From Pycnopodia helianthoides (lineage: Eukaryota; Echinodermata; Asteroidea; Forcipulatida; Asteriidae): 64,000 nt of DNA. The notes under the pieces were generated by a model. The model was not told where the DNA came from. It searched no databases and saw only the letters and a list, made by a program, of their open reading frames with translations. Shown here one piece after another: positions 11,085-20,721 of this stretch; position 1 is the stretch's first letter, and the number at the start of each line of letters is the position of its first letter. Position numbers and translations under genes: made by a program. Location of the stretch: the NCBI GenBank assembly GCA_032158295.1, contig CM063261.1, positions 1,674,001-1,738,000 on the forward strand. The letters run 5' to 3'.

Positions 11085-11251
11085 CGTAATCTTGGCCGGC
11101 TTTGTACATGGCCCTCTCCATTTCTTTGAGGAAGTCTGTTGTGTCTTCCTCAGGATGATCGATTGAGACGTCCATTACTGCGTACTCTTCTAGACACTTG
11201 TCACAATGTCTTTACGGCCAATTGAATTCAGGGCATCTGCAAGTTTGTCGG
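11085..11251 (-). CDS. Ank: Ankyrin exon: end of death domain, with one frame break
   Basis: The exon opens in phase 1 with TDKLADALNSIGRKDIV, the last death-domain helix (compare TDALTSVLTKINRIDIV). The frame then meets a stop at 11190-11192. A second open frame gives KCLEEYAVMDVSIDHPEE and FLKEMERAMYKAGQDY to the donor, but is closed by a stop at 11212-11214 upstream. One base is missing between 11193 and 11211. Only a 168-bp exon would leave in phase 1, which the next exon needs. A shorter protein ending in this exon is the alternative reading. Confidence 0.85.
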
Positions 11252-11280
11252 CTAAACAAAGGACACAACAAAGTATAGTT

Positions 11281-11570
11281 TTAAGACAAGAAACAGCCAC
11301 AGTTCACTTCACTGCAAAAGTTTGAAATGTCACAAAAACACTAAAACATAACAAATCTTACTTGCAGCAAACAAAAAATGAACTCCACTTGCCACCCTAA
11401 CCCTAATCAACCCCAAACAAACATTAACAAAAAGCTCAAGACATGGAAACAGCCACAGTTCATTTCACTGCAAATTTTGAAACATCACAAAAACCACTAA
11501 AAAATAACAAATCTTACTTCCCTCAAACAGAAAATTAAATCCACTTGCCACCCTAAGCCTAACCTTTCCC
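11281..11570. repeat. Tandem duplication, unit about 150 bp
   Basis: Two diverged copies, each with GAAACAGCCACAGTTCA, CACTGCAAA, AACAAATCTTACTT and CCACTTGCCACCCTAA. It fills the intron between the two death-domain exons. Confidence 0.88.
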
Positions 11571-11608
11571 CCAACACAACACAACAAAACTCCAGAAACC
11601 CCCCTTAC

Positions 11609-11812
11609 TTGTTGCGTTTTCCTTGGCCCTCTCCGCCCACGTGTGGAGCATGACGAAGGCTTGCTCTTCGATCTCATCATTCTCATTCTCGATCTCCTGA
11701 AGGTCAGACTCGCTGATGCCGAGGGTACGGCCGAGTGCTCGCCAGTCGGTACCGATCTCCTTGGCAACCTGCATCAGGCGGAGCTCAGCCCTTGCATGGG
11801 AACTCCTCGGGC
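11609..11812 (-). CDS. Ank: Ankyrin exon: death domain, main part
   Basis: A 204-bp exon, phase 1 on both sides. It codes for AELRLMQVAKEIGTDWRA, LGRTLGISESDLQEIENE and AFVMLHTWAERAKENAT. It has the death-domain pattern of W..LAR.L..S...I..I and the S..ML..W motif, matching DHLGLSWTELAREL, EINQIRVENPN and FMLLKKWVTRDGKNATT in ANK2. Donor ACAA|GTAAGG. Confidence 0.96.
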
Positions 11813-11922
11813 CTGCATTTGGTTAAAAAGGAAAATGCGGTTTCTGTAAAATGCTTAACCAGTTATTAAGGAAAAGTCAAATTGTTGCTTGGCAGCTCAT
11901 CAAATACTGTACAATTCCTGAT

Positions 11923-12034
11923 GTCACAAAGCACTAAGATTCATCTTAAGATGAGTTGTCAATAGTGGGACATCACACTTTGCTCAGCAAATAAGATTGA
12001 TACACAGTTATGATCAATCTTAGCACTTTGTGAA
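11923..12034. mobile_element. Foldback element
   Basis: Inverted ends TCACAAAGCACTAAGATT and AATCTTAGCACTTTGTGA are a near-perfect match, so it forms a hairpin. Related to 5207-5330. Confidence 0.8.
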
Positions 12035-12266
12035 ATCGGCCCATGGATGAAGAGAAGCAATTCATGGCAAAATGTCTTGAAGGTAGTACAGCTGGGATTT
12101 AAACTCACAATCTGAAAAGTTTGCCACCAGAACTAGAGCTTTGTGCAATAAACCTTTTCATCAAGAACTCAATCAGTAAACTTGAAAGGGAAAACAAGTG
12201 CTTCATACATTGTTTCATGGGTAAAACACAATAATAAAAAGAAGACTACAGATTCAAAAAACTTAC

Positions 12267-12345
12267 TCATTGTAGGGTCCTGAAGGAATGTATACCTCTT
12301 GCGTAACTTGATGGATGCAAAGTTAAGGTTGCTAGCGGCTTCATC
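12267..12345 (-). CDS. Ank: Ankyrin exon: segment before the death domain
   Basis: A 79-bp exon entering in phase 0 and leaving in phase 1. It codes for DEAASNLNFASIKLRKRY and TFLQDPTM. It aligns with RQSFASLALRKRYSYLTEPGM of vertebrate ankyrins, the conserved link between UPA and death domain. In vertebrate ANK2/ANK3 the neuronal giant exon is inserted after this point; none is present here. Confidence 0.93.
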
Positions 12346-13324
12346 CTAAAAAAGGCAGACAAAAATTGCAACAAGATACAAAAAAACAAAAAAACAATCA
12401 GTTTCTAAGTTACTTGTTGCCGCTTTGGCTGCAAATTAAGAGTTTGAAAATAAATGCATTATTATTACAATGTTCTGAAAATGGATACCATGGCATATAG
12501 TCTGGTTACCTTGCAGCAGATGTCATAACAGGTAGTACAGAAGAATGGGAGCCAGACAACATTTACTCTAATGAAGTCTAGCTCCCCACCCTAACTTGTT
12601 GACATCAATATGTACATGTACAAGGTGACCAGACCGATTAGATTAATGGCAAAAACAAACGCAAACCCTAAACCTTCAACCAGTAAATTGCAGTTTAAAT
12701 AAACAAAATGGTTAACATGAAAACTGTGAAGACCGTTTTGCATCCCTGTCGTAACTTTAACAACAAAAGAAGGAGAGAAATGTTGGTTATCAACTTGGTT
12801 CGTTCGGTAATTTATTTAGTTGTTAATTTTCTTCCCAACAAAACAAGAAAACAACTTCTTGCATGCACACAAAACAAAGTTCACACCAATGAACAACATG
12901 ACGATACTAACAAGTACAATGATGAACAAACTCCCAATGATTACAAAGAAAACATCAATTTCAACAAGTGAGAAAAAGAAAAAAACATTAAAGTATTTCA
13001 AACTTTACTTGAAGTTGAGAAAAGCCCCCAAAACCCAACCTGTTTTATTCTATTAAAATAAAATCATCAGTATAATTGTTTGTTTTTTTTCTTAATAAAG
13101 ACACTTCAATAAACGGAATGAACTTTTGAGTAAAGAATTACCAAGTGTAAATAAAAAATAAATACATTAAATAAATTAAAGAAACGCTGCACTTAAAAAT
13201 AAGTCAAACTTTAAAACATTAGTGTAAGAGACTTATTGTCAGCCAAATATTTTAAAATATCATTTAAAATCAACACACGAAACAGCAGTTGACATCTAGA
13301 AACATATAAGTCATTATTGGTTAC
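12346..13324. other. Intron, AT-rich
   Basis: About 1 kb of AT-rich sequence with A-rich runs. Nothing recognisable. Confidence 0.5.
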
Positions 13325-13360
13325 CTTAGGGTACTCATCCACGCGAGTGAGTGAGTAGAT
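13325..13360 (-). CDS. Ank: Candidate ankyrin microexon (36 bp)
   Basis: Phase-0 exon for IYSLTRVDEYPK between a C-rich tract ending CTGTAG and a consensus AAG|GTAACC donor. It would lie between the UPA domain and the segment before the death domain. The acceptor is good, but there is no family match. Confidence 0.5.
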
Positions 13361-13374
13361 CTACAGAGGGGGTG

Positions 13375-13570
13375 TATGATTGTCGCAAAGAAGGAAGCGA
13401 GAGAAGAAAAAGTGTCAGTGATGAGAAATTTGATGGCACAGAGACAAAGGCGGGGAGGGGTGTCAGGAAAGGGGAGGGGTGTCGGGAAAGGAGGAGGGGG
13501 CAGGAGTGAAGGGTAACACATTTATGAGAGGAAAGGTTGGATACCAAATTCGGAGGGAGGTTGTCAGAAG
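13375..13570. repeat. Polypurine tract
   Basis: Almost only A and G on the plus strand, with two GGGGAGGGGTGTC units and GAAAGGAGGAGGGGGC. It is CT-rich in the transcript and lies just upstream of the exon at 13325-13360. Confidence 0.75.
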
Positions 13571-14156
13571 CAGGGCTCAAAACACCTAGTGGTTGTATTC
13601 AGTGATTTAAGTTTCAGGCCTATGACATCGTCAATGAAAATCTTGCCAGCTTAGAGCTTTTTAACGAATTTCATCTTACTCATTGTACTATGGTGTTACA
13701 TTTAATTTCGTTCTATTTCAGTCAACAAACAAGTGTGTTGAATTCGTTGAATTTCTGGTGTTGTAAAAACAAAAACAAAACTTTTAGTGGTTTCATAGGT
13801 TTTCCCCTGACGTTTAAGCCCTGCAGAGCCGAGTGGTTAGGGTAAGGTGAACTTATTAAAGCAGATGTAGGAAACTGAAGTAAACAGCATACTATTTTGA
13901 AATTTGATTGATTTTCAACTGAGAAAACAGAAGTGTCTTACTTTGTAAAGACCCTGCCTGGTATGTATGTAAAGATTCATCATAAATAATGATTTCTTTT
14001 GTAAGGGGGTTAAGAATGGGGTTGTGGTTTGTAGACAAATTGACAACAGCATCAAAGTCTTAGGGGAAGTTAGATCATAAAATGGGGTTATTGCAGCTTA
14101 ACTTAAGGGATTTTAGACGTCAAAATAATCAATCGATGGAGGATTACAGGGGTACA

Positions 14157-14518
14157 CAAAAGTCACCACAAGGAAGCACAAGGAAACTTTGACAACTTTA
14201 AAAGTCATCTGAAGGAAGTACAAGGAAACTTGGACGACTTTAAAAATCATCACAAGGAAGATATGGAAACTAGGACAACTTCAAAAGTCATCACAAGGAA
14301 GACAAGGAAGCTTGGGCGACTTTAAAAGTCATCACAAGGAAACACAAAGAAGCTTGGATGACTTTAAAAGTCATTACAAGGAAACTTGGACGACTTTAAA
14401 AGTCATCACAAGGAAACTTGGGCGACTTTAAAAGTCATTACAAGGAAGCATAAGGAAACTTGGACAACTTTAAAAGTCATCACAAGGAAGCACAAGGAAA
14501 CTTGGACAACTTTAATTT
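14157..14518. repeat. Minisatellite, 34-43 bp unit
   Basis: About nine tandem units of the form GTCATCACAAGGAAGCACAAGG then AAACTTGGACGACTTTAAAA. Some units lack the internal GCACAAGGAAA and are shorter. Confidence 0.95.
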
Positions 14519-16010
14519 TGGGAGGTGCCACATTGCACATACAGCAACTAGAAATTTAAAAGATAGAATTGCATCCCCATACAGATAATGATGTATTCTT
14601 TGTTCCTAAAATCTTATTCCATTCAAGTGTCGAGTGACCCCACCCCCCTCAAGATCGCCCCATGGAATTTATCTATAAATACTGACAAATTTATGCATGC
14701 TGTCTTTTCATAAAATAACAAGTATATGTAATCAACCTGTCCAGAAGCAATTTTTTAAACTCTCTCTAAAAACACTCGATTGTTATTTTTTTTTCTATTC
14801 ACCACAAACAGGGAATATTGCAATAAGGATATTGTTTGGATTTTTTCTCGTTTTTTCACAAGGATAAATAAAGGGAGTGGGGGTTGTGTTGGAGAAGCAC
14901 AAATGAACAATTTGGTCTCATGCATGTATACTCGGTTTACATGTACATGGCATCAAGATATCAAATACCTGTGTTATGGTAGTTTTTCCTTCTTTTTGCT
15001 ACGGAGGGGGAGGAGTTTGGAATAGAAGAAAGAGGGTCTCATCATTGGCATCATAAACAGTGCAAAAACAACAAAGTAAATTCATTTTCCTTTTTTGTTT
15101 TAAGCTCTGATACTTAACTATCATTTGATTACAAATTTGTGTTTACTCAATGATGGAAAATATAAGCGAGTCTAATTCAAGATTTAATTTAAGTCTCAAT
15201 TTCAAAATTAATTTATACTTTTTCTTATTCATGTTTTTTTTTCCTCCTTTTAAAAAGAGGAAAGAAACAAAAGTCCTTATAAACAAAAAATAATGTTTAT
15301 TTTTTTCTTAGAAAAATCTTAGGACACTTCCAAACTGTTATTTATCAAAAACAAATCAAGTAAACATGTAAACAATTAGACAACAACAACTTGGCACACA
15401 TCCATACCTGGGAATACTGTTCCCTCTGACATATTTGTGAATTTTTGAGGGGAAAAAGTAGAAAACAATGATTCAATTCACCCACGAATCCAATGTGATT
15501 TGTATAATGATGATGATTGTTTGCATGCAATAAGCACAAAGCTAGATACACGCCTTTTGTGCAAAGTATACTATTTTACGATAACAATTTTTGTTTAAAG
15601 AGATAAAATAAAAAAAGTGGAAAAACAGTTTTGATGTCATCAATAAGCTGGATTTTTCTCAAATCTAATTTAGCAGTTGAGGGCTTTAAACTAAGCACTT
15701 AAAACAAGAAACATGTTTATGTGTAGACAAAGTGCATATGCAAATATTGTAAAAGGTGCAGAATTGACATAAACAATTAACAGATTTTGCACTTCATAAA
15801 ATAAAACCAATATTTATTTTGTGGGGTTTGGGGTCGACAGTGTGCTCTAAAAAAAGTACAGAAATAGACATACAAGAAAGGAGAATCCTAACCAGAGAAA
15901 CTTATATTCACTTTTTTTTTTCAAGTTAGTTCTTCGATATTTTGAATTGAAATAAAAAAATGAACAGTGTGCTCTAAAACAAATACAGAAAGAGACATGT
16001 ACAAGAACGG

Positions 16011-16174
16011 CAGGCCTGGAATTACACCGCCATGGCCTGTGTTGCCCTGGTCTTTGTTGTCTTGGTATTGGCCTTGATGCCCCCCATCAAAACTTTCCCA
16101 TAGATTTTCCAGTGCCCTTTGCAAAATGAAAAGGGCCTTCCCTTGCCCTCTAAAAGATGAAATTCCAGGCCTGG
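16011..16174. mobile_element. Foldback element, CAGGCCTGGAATT family, copy 1
   Basis: Begins CAGGCCTGGAATTAC and ends GAAATTCCAGGCCTGG. The interior has CCATGGCC and CTTTGCAAAATGAAAAGGGC, shared with copies at 45525, 55847, 57143 and 62636. Confidence 0.85.
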
Positions 16175-16886
16175 AAAGAGGAATCAAACCAAGGAAAACT
16201 TGTTCACAAGTTAGTTCTTTGATGTTTTGAACTGATTAACTGTACAACTGCATTTTGTTTTTGTTCTCTTTTTTTAAAAGTTTGCAAAATAAAAATGCTT
16301 CACCAGCGCCTTTTCTTAAGGTTAATTGGCACCAACAATATTTTTTTCACCAGCGACTTTAACAATTCAAACAAATTATCACCAAGTTAGTAAAACTTTG
16401 TCGGCAGTAAAAACAACACAAATCTTAAATGATGTATAACTAGAGTACACATTATTGACTTATCAACAAAAACAATCAAAACAAAATGATACACAAAGGT
16501 GTTGTTTACTTGTAAACATAAACATAGTGATCACAGCCAAAATCTGTCAGCCAACAACTAACTGCCCATGTAAACCAAAAATTCACCGTGGTGTTACAAA
16601 ACAGTTACCTATCACAAAATATTGCACCAAATGCAACAAAAAAATGCAACCAGACCATGTGGGTTTAATTCGCAATAAAAAATAAACAGCCCTTGTGGAA
16701 TTAATCATTAAAAAAAAAAAACATTTGTTCAAGGAGAAAAAAAATATGCAAGATTAAACATGGTGAACAGTAAACATGATTAAACGTGAACACATAACGA
16801 TGAGAACCTAAGAAAGCTGTAACTGTTTTCACGATGCAAATTGGAGTAATTTATCAGTTGCATAAACATTTATGTAAAGCACTTTT

Positions 16887-17043
16887 ATGCAAATTAGGAT
16901 TCACTCAAAGAAGCCTCTATGCAAACCTGTAAGTGCAAATGGTTCATTCTTCACATGCTTAGGATCTAGTGCTTGTATGCAAGCAGGACAAGGTTTAAGT
17001 TCCATATGCAAATGACCTGTATGCAAATAATCTATATGCAAAT
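16887..17043. promoter_or_regulatory. Cluster of ATGCAAAT octamers
   Basis: Four exact ATGCAAAT octamers at 16887, 17006, 17021 and 17036, the last three exactly 15 bp apart, with near matches at 16919 and 16976. The octamer is the binding site of POU factors, but the even spacing also fits a short degenerate tandem repeat. Confidence 0.4.
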
Positions 17044-17202
17044 CAGTGCTCCAGATTTTTTTCTTTTTTCGGCTCAGGTCATTTGTGCAAACAGTTCCCA
17101 GCATGTTTCTTTAGGAACCATATTATTTTTGTCAGAAGATAAAAATTTGTAGAAGGTAAAAAAAAGCAAACAAAGATGAAACTAGACGTGTCCCATGCAT
17201 AC

Positions 17203-17226
17203 CTCGCCTTTCTCCATTTTGTACTC
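17203..17226 (-). CDS. Ank: Candidate ankyrin microexon (24 bp)
   Basis: Bases between a TCCTAG acceptor and a GAG|GTATGC donor code in phase 0 for EYKMEKGE. It fits between the acidic linker and the next exons without changing frame. Being so short, it could be a chance pair of splice sites. Confidence 0.45.
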
Positions 17227-17460
17227 CTAGGAAAAGAAAAACATCACAGTGTATGAAAAGAACAGAAATGGATCAAGAAATGGACGGAGAAATGGGAGGA
17301 ACAATCACACAGAATGTTCCTTTGTGATACAATGAAGTTGAGTGAAAACATCTTGCGAAAAAAAGTGCCTCTTTTGAGTCAAGTTCTGAGTTACAAGTAA
17401 GATGCTTCTTCACTCACTTGTATTCTTAATACTTGGCCATTTTTAATAATCTTCCACTTC

Positions 17461-17865
17461 AAAGGTAGCGTCATAGATTGGTTTGTTTTTTTCAACGTAT
17501 AGGCAATATTGTAAAGAAAGATACAATAAAAAGTCACGTGTGCATACAGTGTCTACTTGCTGAATAAAACAGAAATCTGTCACGGTATATTCACAATGTC
17601 AAATTCATCCACGCTTGGCGAGGTGACAGCGTGTACCAACCGCACCTCTGGCTGCAGCATTCGCAAATGGACACCAACCCTCAGAAATCTGAGAAAAGAT
17701 TCATTCATGGATCGTTTCTCAGATTCAAATGTTTTGGGGTGAAAAATTATCAAAATCTTCAAAGGGAATCCTTTCTCAAAATAGTTTATACAGCTGCAGA
17801 GCTTCTCACCAAGTAAGTTTTGATGGTAATTAGGTTTTGGAGTATATACCAGTCTATGACCCTTC
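17461..17865. mobile_element. Inverted-repeat element, AAAGGTAGGGTCATAG family, copy 1
   Basis: Starts AAAGGTAGCGTCATAGATTGG and ends CCAGTCTATGACCCTT, inverted. It shares some 400 bp with the element at 49373-49805, including CACGGTAT, CTCTGGCTGCAGCATTCGCAA and CCCTCAGAAATCTGAG. No transposase is coded; a non-autonomous DNA transposon is likely. Confidence 0.85.
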
Positions 17866-18129
17866 ATTTAAGTAAGATTTCAAAGCTTTGCATGGTATAG
17901 AGGGTAAGAGTAAACTAGATTACAGTTGACTACCATGTAAGAATCCCTTCTTGGAAGAAGTGAGAAGAGCCAGGGATATATCTTGACAAAGTCCATTTGG
18001 TTTGTTCTTACCCGAACCACCACTCCTTCCAATAAGAGATTTTGTAAGGTGATTGCCAACCATAAGCTGATATCCTATGTTTGACATTTATGTATGACAT
18101 CACTTGGACTAATAGGGATATCTCTGTAT

Positions 18130-18500
18130 ACTCATTGAGGTACAGAACAATGGCTCATGGGGTAGTTGTCACCCAATCTATCCCACTTGGGATATGATCA
18201 GACCTTGATTAGTATCATTTTTTTCCCAATGGGGATATCAAGAGTCCCCTGTGCGGCAATGCATGACAATTAAACCATTCTCATTTGGGATATACTTTAA
18301 CCTGGAATGAAACTATTTATCTCAATCAGGATACGCTAATACCTGGATTGGAAGTAATTTTCTCCCAATAAAAATATCAATAGTCCCAATTGGGGATGCC
18401 TACTCTGGCACTGATTGACAAACCATCCCAATTGGGGTATACTTTTACCCCAATCAAAACCCAACGTTCCCAATTGGGACATCAATGGTACCCAATCAAG
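18130..18500. repeat. Degenerate repeat of CCCAATTGGGGAT
   Basis: About ten variants of TCCCAATTGGGGATA spaced by 25-50 bases. A related cluster lies at 37050-37560. Confidence 0.7.
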
Positions 18501-19642
18501 AACCCTTGGATGACAACAACTCCGTCTGCCACACAATGGTCAAGACAGAGAGAAGTGCAGGAAAGGTAAGTGATACATTGAAGGCCATGCAAAAGCGTAT
18601 GTCATTAATATCTTAGACAGGTCCATAATCTCCTATGGACTGAAAAGAAATCTCAGACAATAAGTAACAAATAGTAACCAGTCATTATAACACAGGCTAA
18701 CAAATTAACGGTCTTAAAAATTAAGACAAATACAAAAAATAAAAGGACTTCATACACTCATGTTAAGTTAAACAAAATTGTACAAAAACAATATTGTGTA
18801 TAACACAAGACATATTAATGAGAAACAAAAAATGATGACACACTGATGAAGACAAACTTACACATTATTACATTAGGGAACAGGGTTACCATGGTTACAT
18901 AACTGTTGGACCAATGGAGGAATAACAAAAAACAAAGCACCCCCTCTATTGACAACCAATCTCTCCAAGAAAATTATACACGATGGGATTATATTCCTGC
19001 AAAAGCTGCTAAGCATGGAACTTGAAAACAGGGTACGATTTTCTGTCCAACAGACGCATGTGCGCACACAGGGTGCCAGACTACAGTGCACATTTTGGTT
19101 ATGCTACAATTGGACCGAAAATGGTATCCATCATTCATGTTACCAGAGAAAACCGGTCCCTCCATGTTGCAACTCTCTAAATACACAGCTCAGGGCTGGG
19201 TCACAGTTTTCACGTTAACGCTCTGCCCCTTTTTATTTTGGTGAAACCAAGGGCAACAAACAAACTCCATTTCAGTTGACCCTTATGTGCTAAACCATGT
19301 CCCAAACAAAAAAGTATTTAAGATGGTGGTGTGGGGAGGAAAATGCATACTGATGGAAAATTATAATGAACCGACTTTGCCCTTCAACAAAATGAATGAA
19401 TAAAACATCATAGAAATGCTTTGTTGGGTCCAAAAATTATGATATTACATGGTCTTGAAAAACACAACATTTTGATCTTGTAGGTTTTACGGTTTTACTG
19501 TGATGTCTAAATGAATTCTTTTGAAAGTATAGACTCTGAAATTAAGGTTTTTTTGTACAACGGAGCACCATTGTATACGGGGAAAAACAACCCAACAAAA
19601 TGTATTAAATATTTGGGTGAACAAAGACAATTTGACTAGAAC

Positions 19643-19706
19643 TGTATTTGTACCTACGACCTTAGGATTAATGTGCCATCGCTCTACCAACTGAGCTATC
19701 TAGCCC
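19643..19706 (-). pseudogene. tRNA-like remnant, probably a SINE head
   Basis: On the minus strand, GGGCTAGATAGCTCAGTTGG and TAGAGCG form a good D-arm with A box, but the T-arm is altered (GTAGGTACAAATAC) and does not close an acceptor stem. A tRNA-derived SINE head is more likely than a working tRNA. Confidence 0.6.
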
Positions 19707-20343
19707 TTATGTTGGTGGTCTCCTGTTCGTTGTCAATCTTTTTGTTCAGGGTGCCAGTCAGAATTCAGGGTGTGATCCCAGGTTCCAACAGCAGTTTTTA
19801 AAGATTGAATGGCTTCTGACTGGCTAAACAAAATCCCTACAAAGCATTTCTATAAAAACCGTGGATGAAAAATCATGTCATAAAAAGTGTTGAGAGACCA
19901 AATAAAACCATTTAGAGTAACCGATTAGATTGGATGATTGTTAAAATGTACCATGACATGAGCAATGTAAATTAAGTCAGATCGGGGAAACTTGGAAGAT
20001 TTAAATTTTTAAAAAAATTTTAAAAATGAAATTAACAAACATATAATTTCTCTAAAAAGTAGAGTTGAATAAAATTATTGGCCTCTGCTAAAACCCCCAA
20101 AATAAAAATATTTACCCAAAACCTAAGGGTTAACTTTTCCAGACAGATTGGTACATAACGTTGTTAGTCTGAATCACCATGGTTACCAATATTCAACGAG
20201 AGGACTTGTCCTCATCAAATGTCTACAGAAGTAGTGATGCTGAACGGGGAAATGGGAGTTAAAGGAGTATCAACGATCGTTGTCGTAAAATGAAAAGTGG
20301 TTGAAAGCCCACACCCAAACCCTTGCTGCATTGACCCAAATCA

Positions 20344-20721
20344 CCTGGGCCCAATTTCATTGAGCCTGTAAGAACAAAAACTTGCTTAGCACAGAAAAAT
20401 TTTGCTTAGCAGAAACAGGTTTCCAGCCAAAGTTTCATAGAGTTTACATTGTTGCCACTGATTCCCAACTCGTATTTTGCCAAGCAAAGACATTTGCTAA
20501 GCACTGTTTCTGCTTAACAGCTTTATGAAATTAGGCCCTGGGCCCAATTTCATAAAGCTGCCTAAGCGGAAAATATTGACTGGCAATTGTCTGCTCAGCA
20601 GAGATGAGCAGGATATCAGTCACAGATTGTACATTTGACACTGAATTTTGGCTGATAACCTTATTCTTGTTGTGCTTAGCTACTTTTTGTGCTTAAGCAG
20701 CTCTTTGAAATTGAGCCCTGG
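20344..20721. mobile_element. Two adjacent GGGCCCAATTTCAT foldback elements
   Basis: Element 1 runs from CCTGGGCCCAATTTCATTG to ATGAAATTAGGCCCTGG; element 2 starts in the same GGGCCC and ends GAAATTGAGCCCTGG. Both contain TTGCTTAGC/GCTTAAGCAG stem motifs. Another full copy is at 47650-47845. Confidence 0.85.

Larger units (their letters stand above)
13361..17202. other. Intron (3.8 kb)
   Basis: No firm exon. It contains a polypurine tract (13375-13570), the 42-bp minisatellite (14157-14518), one CAGGCCTGGAATT foldback (16011-16174) and the ATGCAAAT cluster (16887-17043). A possible 18-bp microexon at 15408-15425 was not accepted. Confidence 0.5.

Noticed and set aside
15408..15425. 18-bp segment REQYSQ between AG and a CAG|GTATGG donor
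   Set aside because: Splice sites fit and phase is 0, but it is too short to separate from chance.
19643..19706. Functional tRNA gene
   Set aside because: D-arm is good but the T-arm and acceptor stem do not pair.
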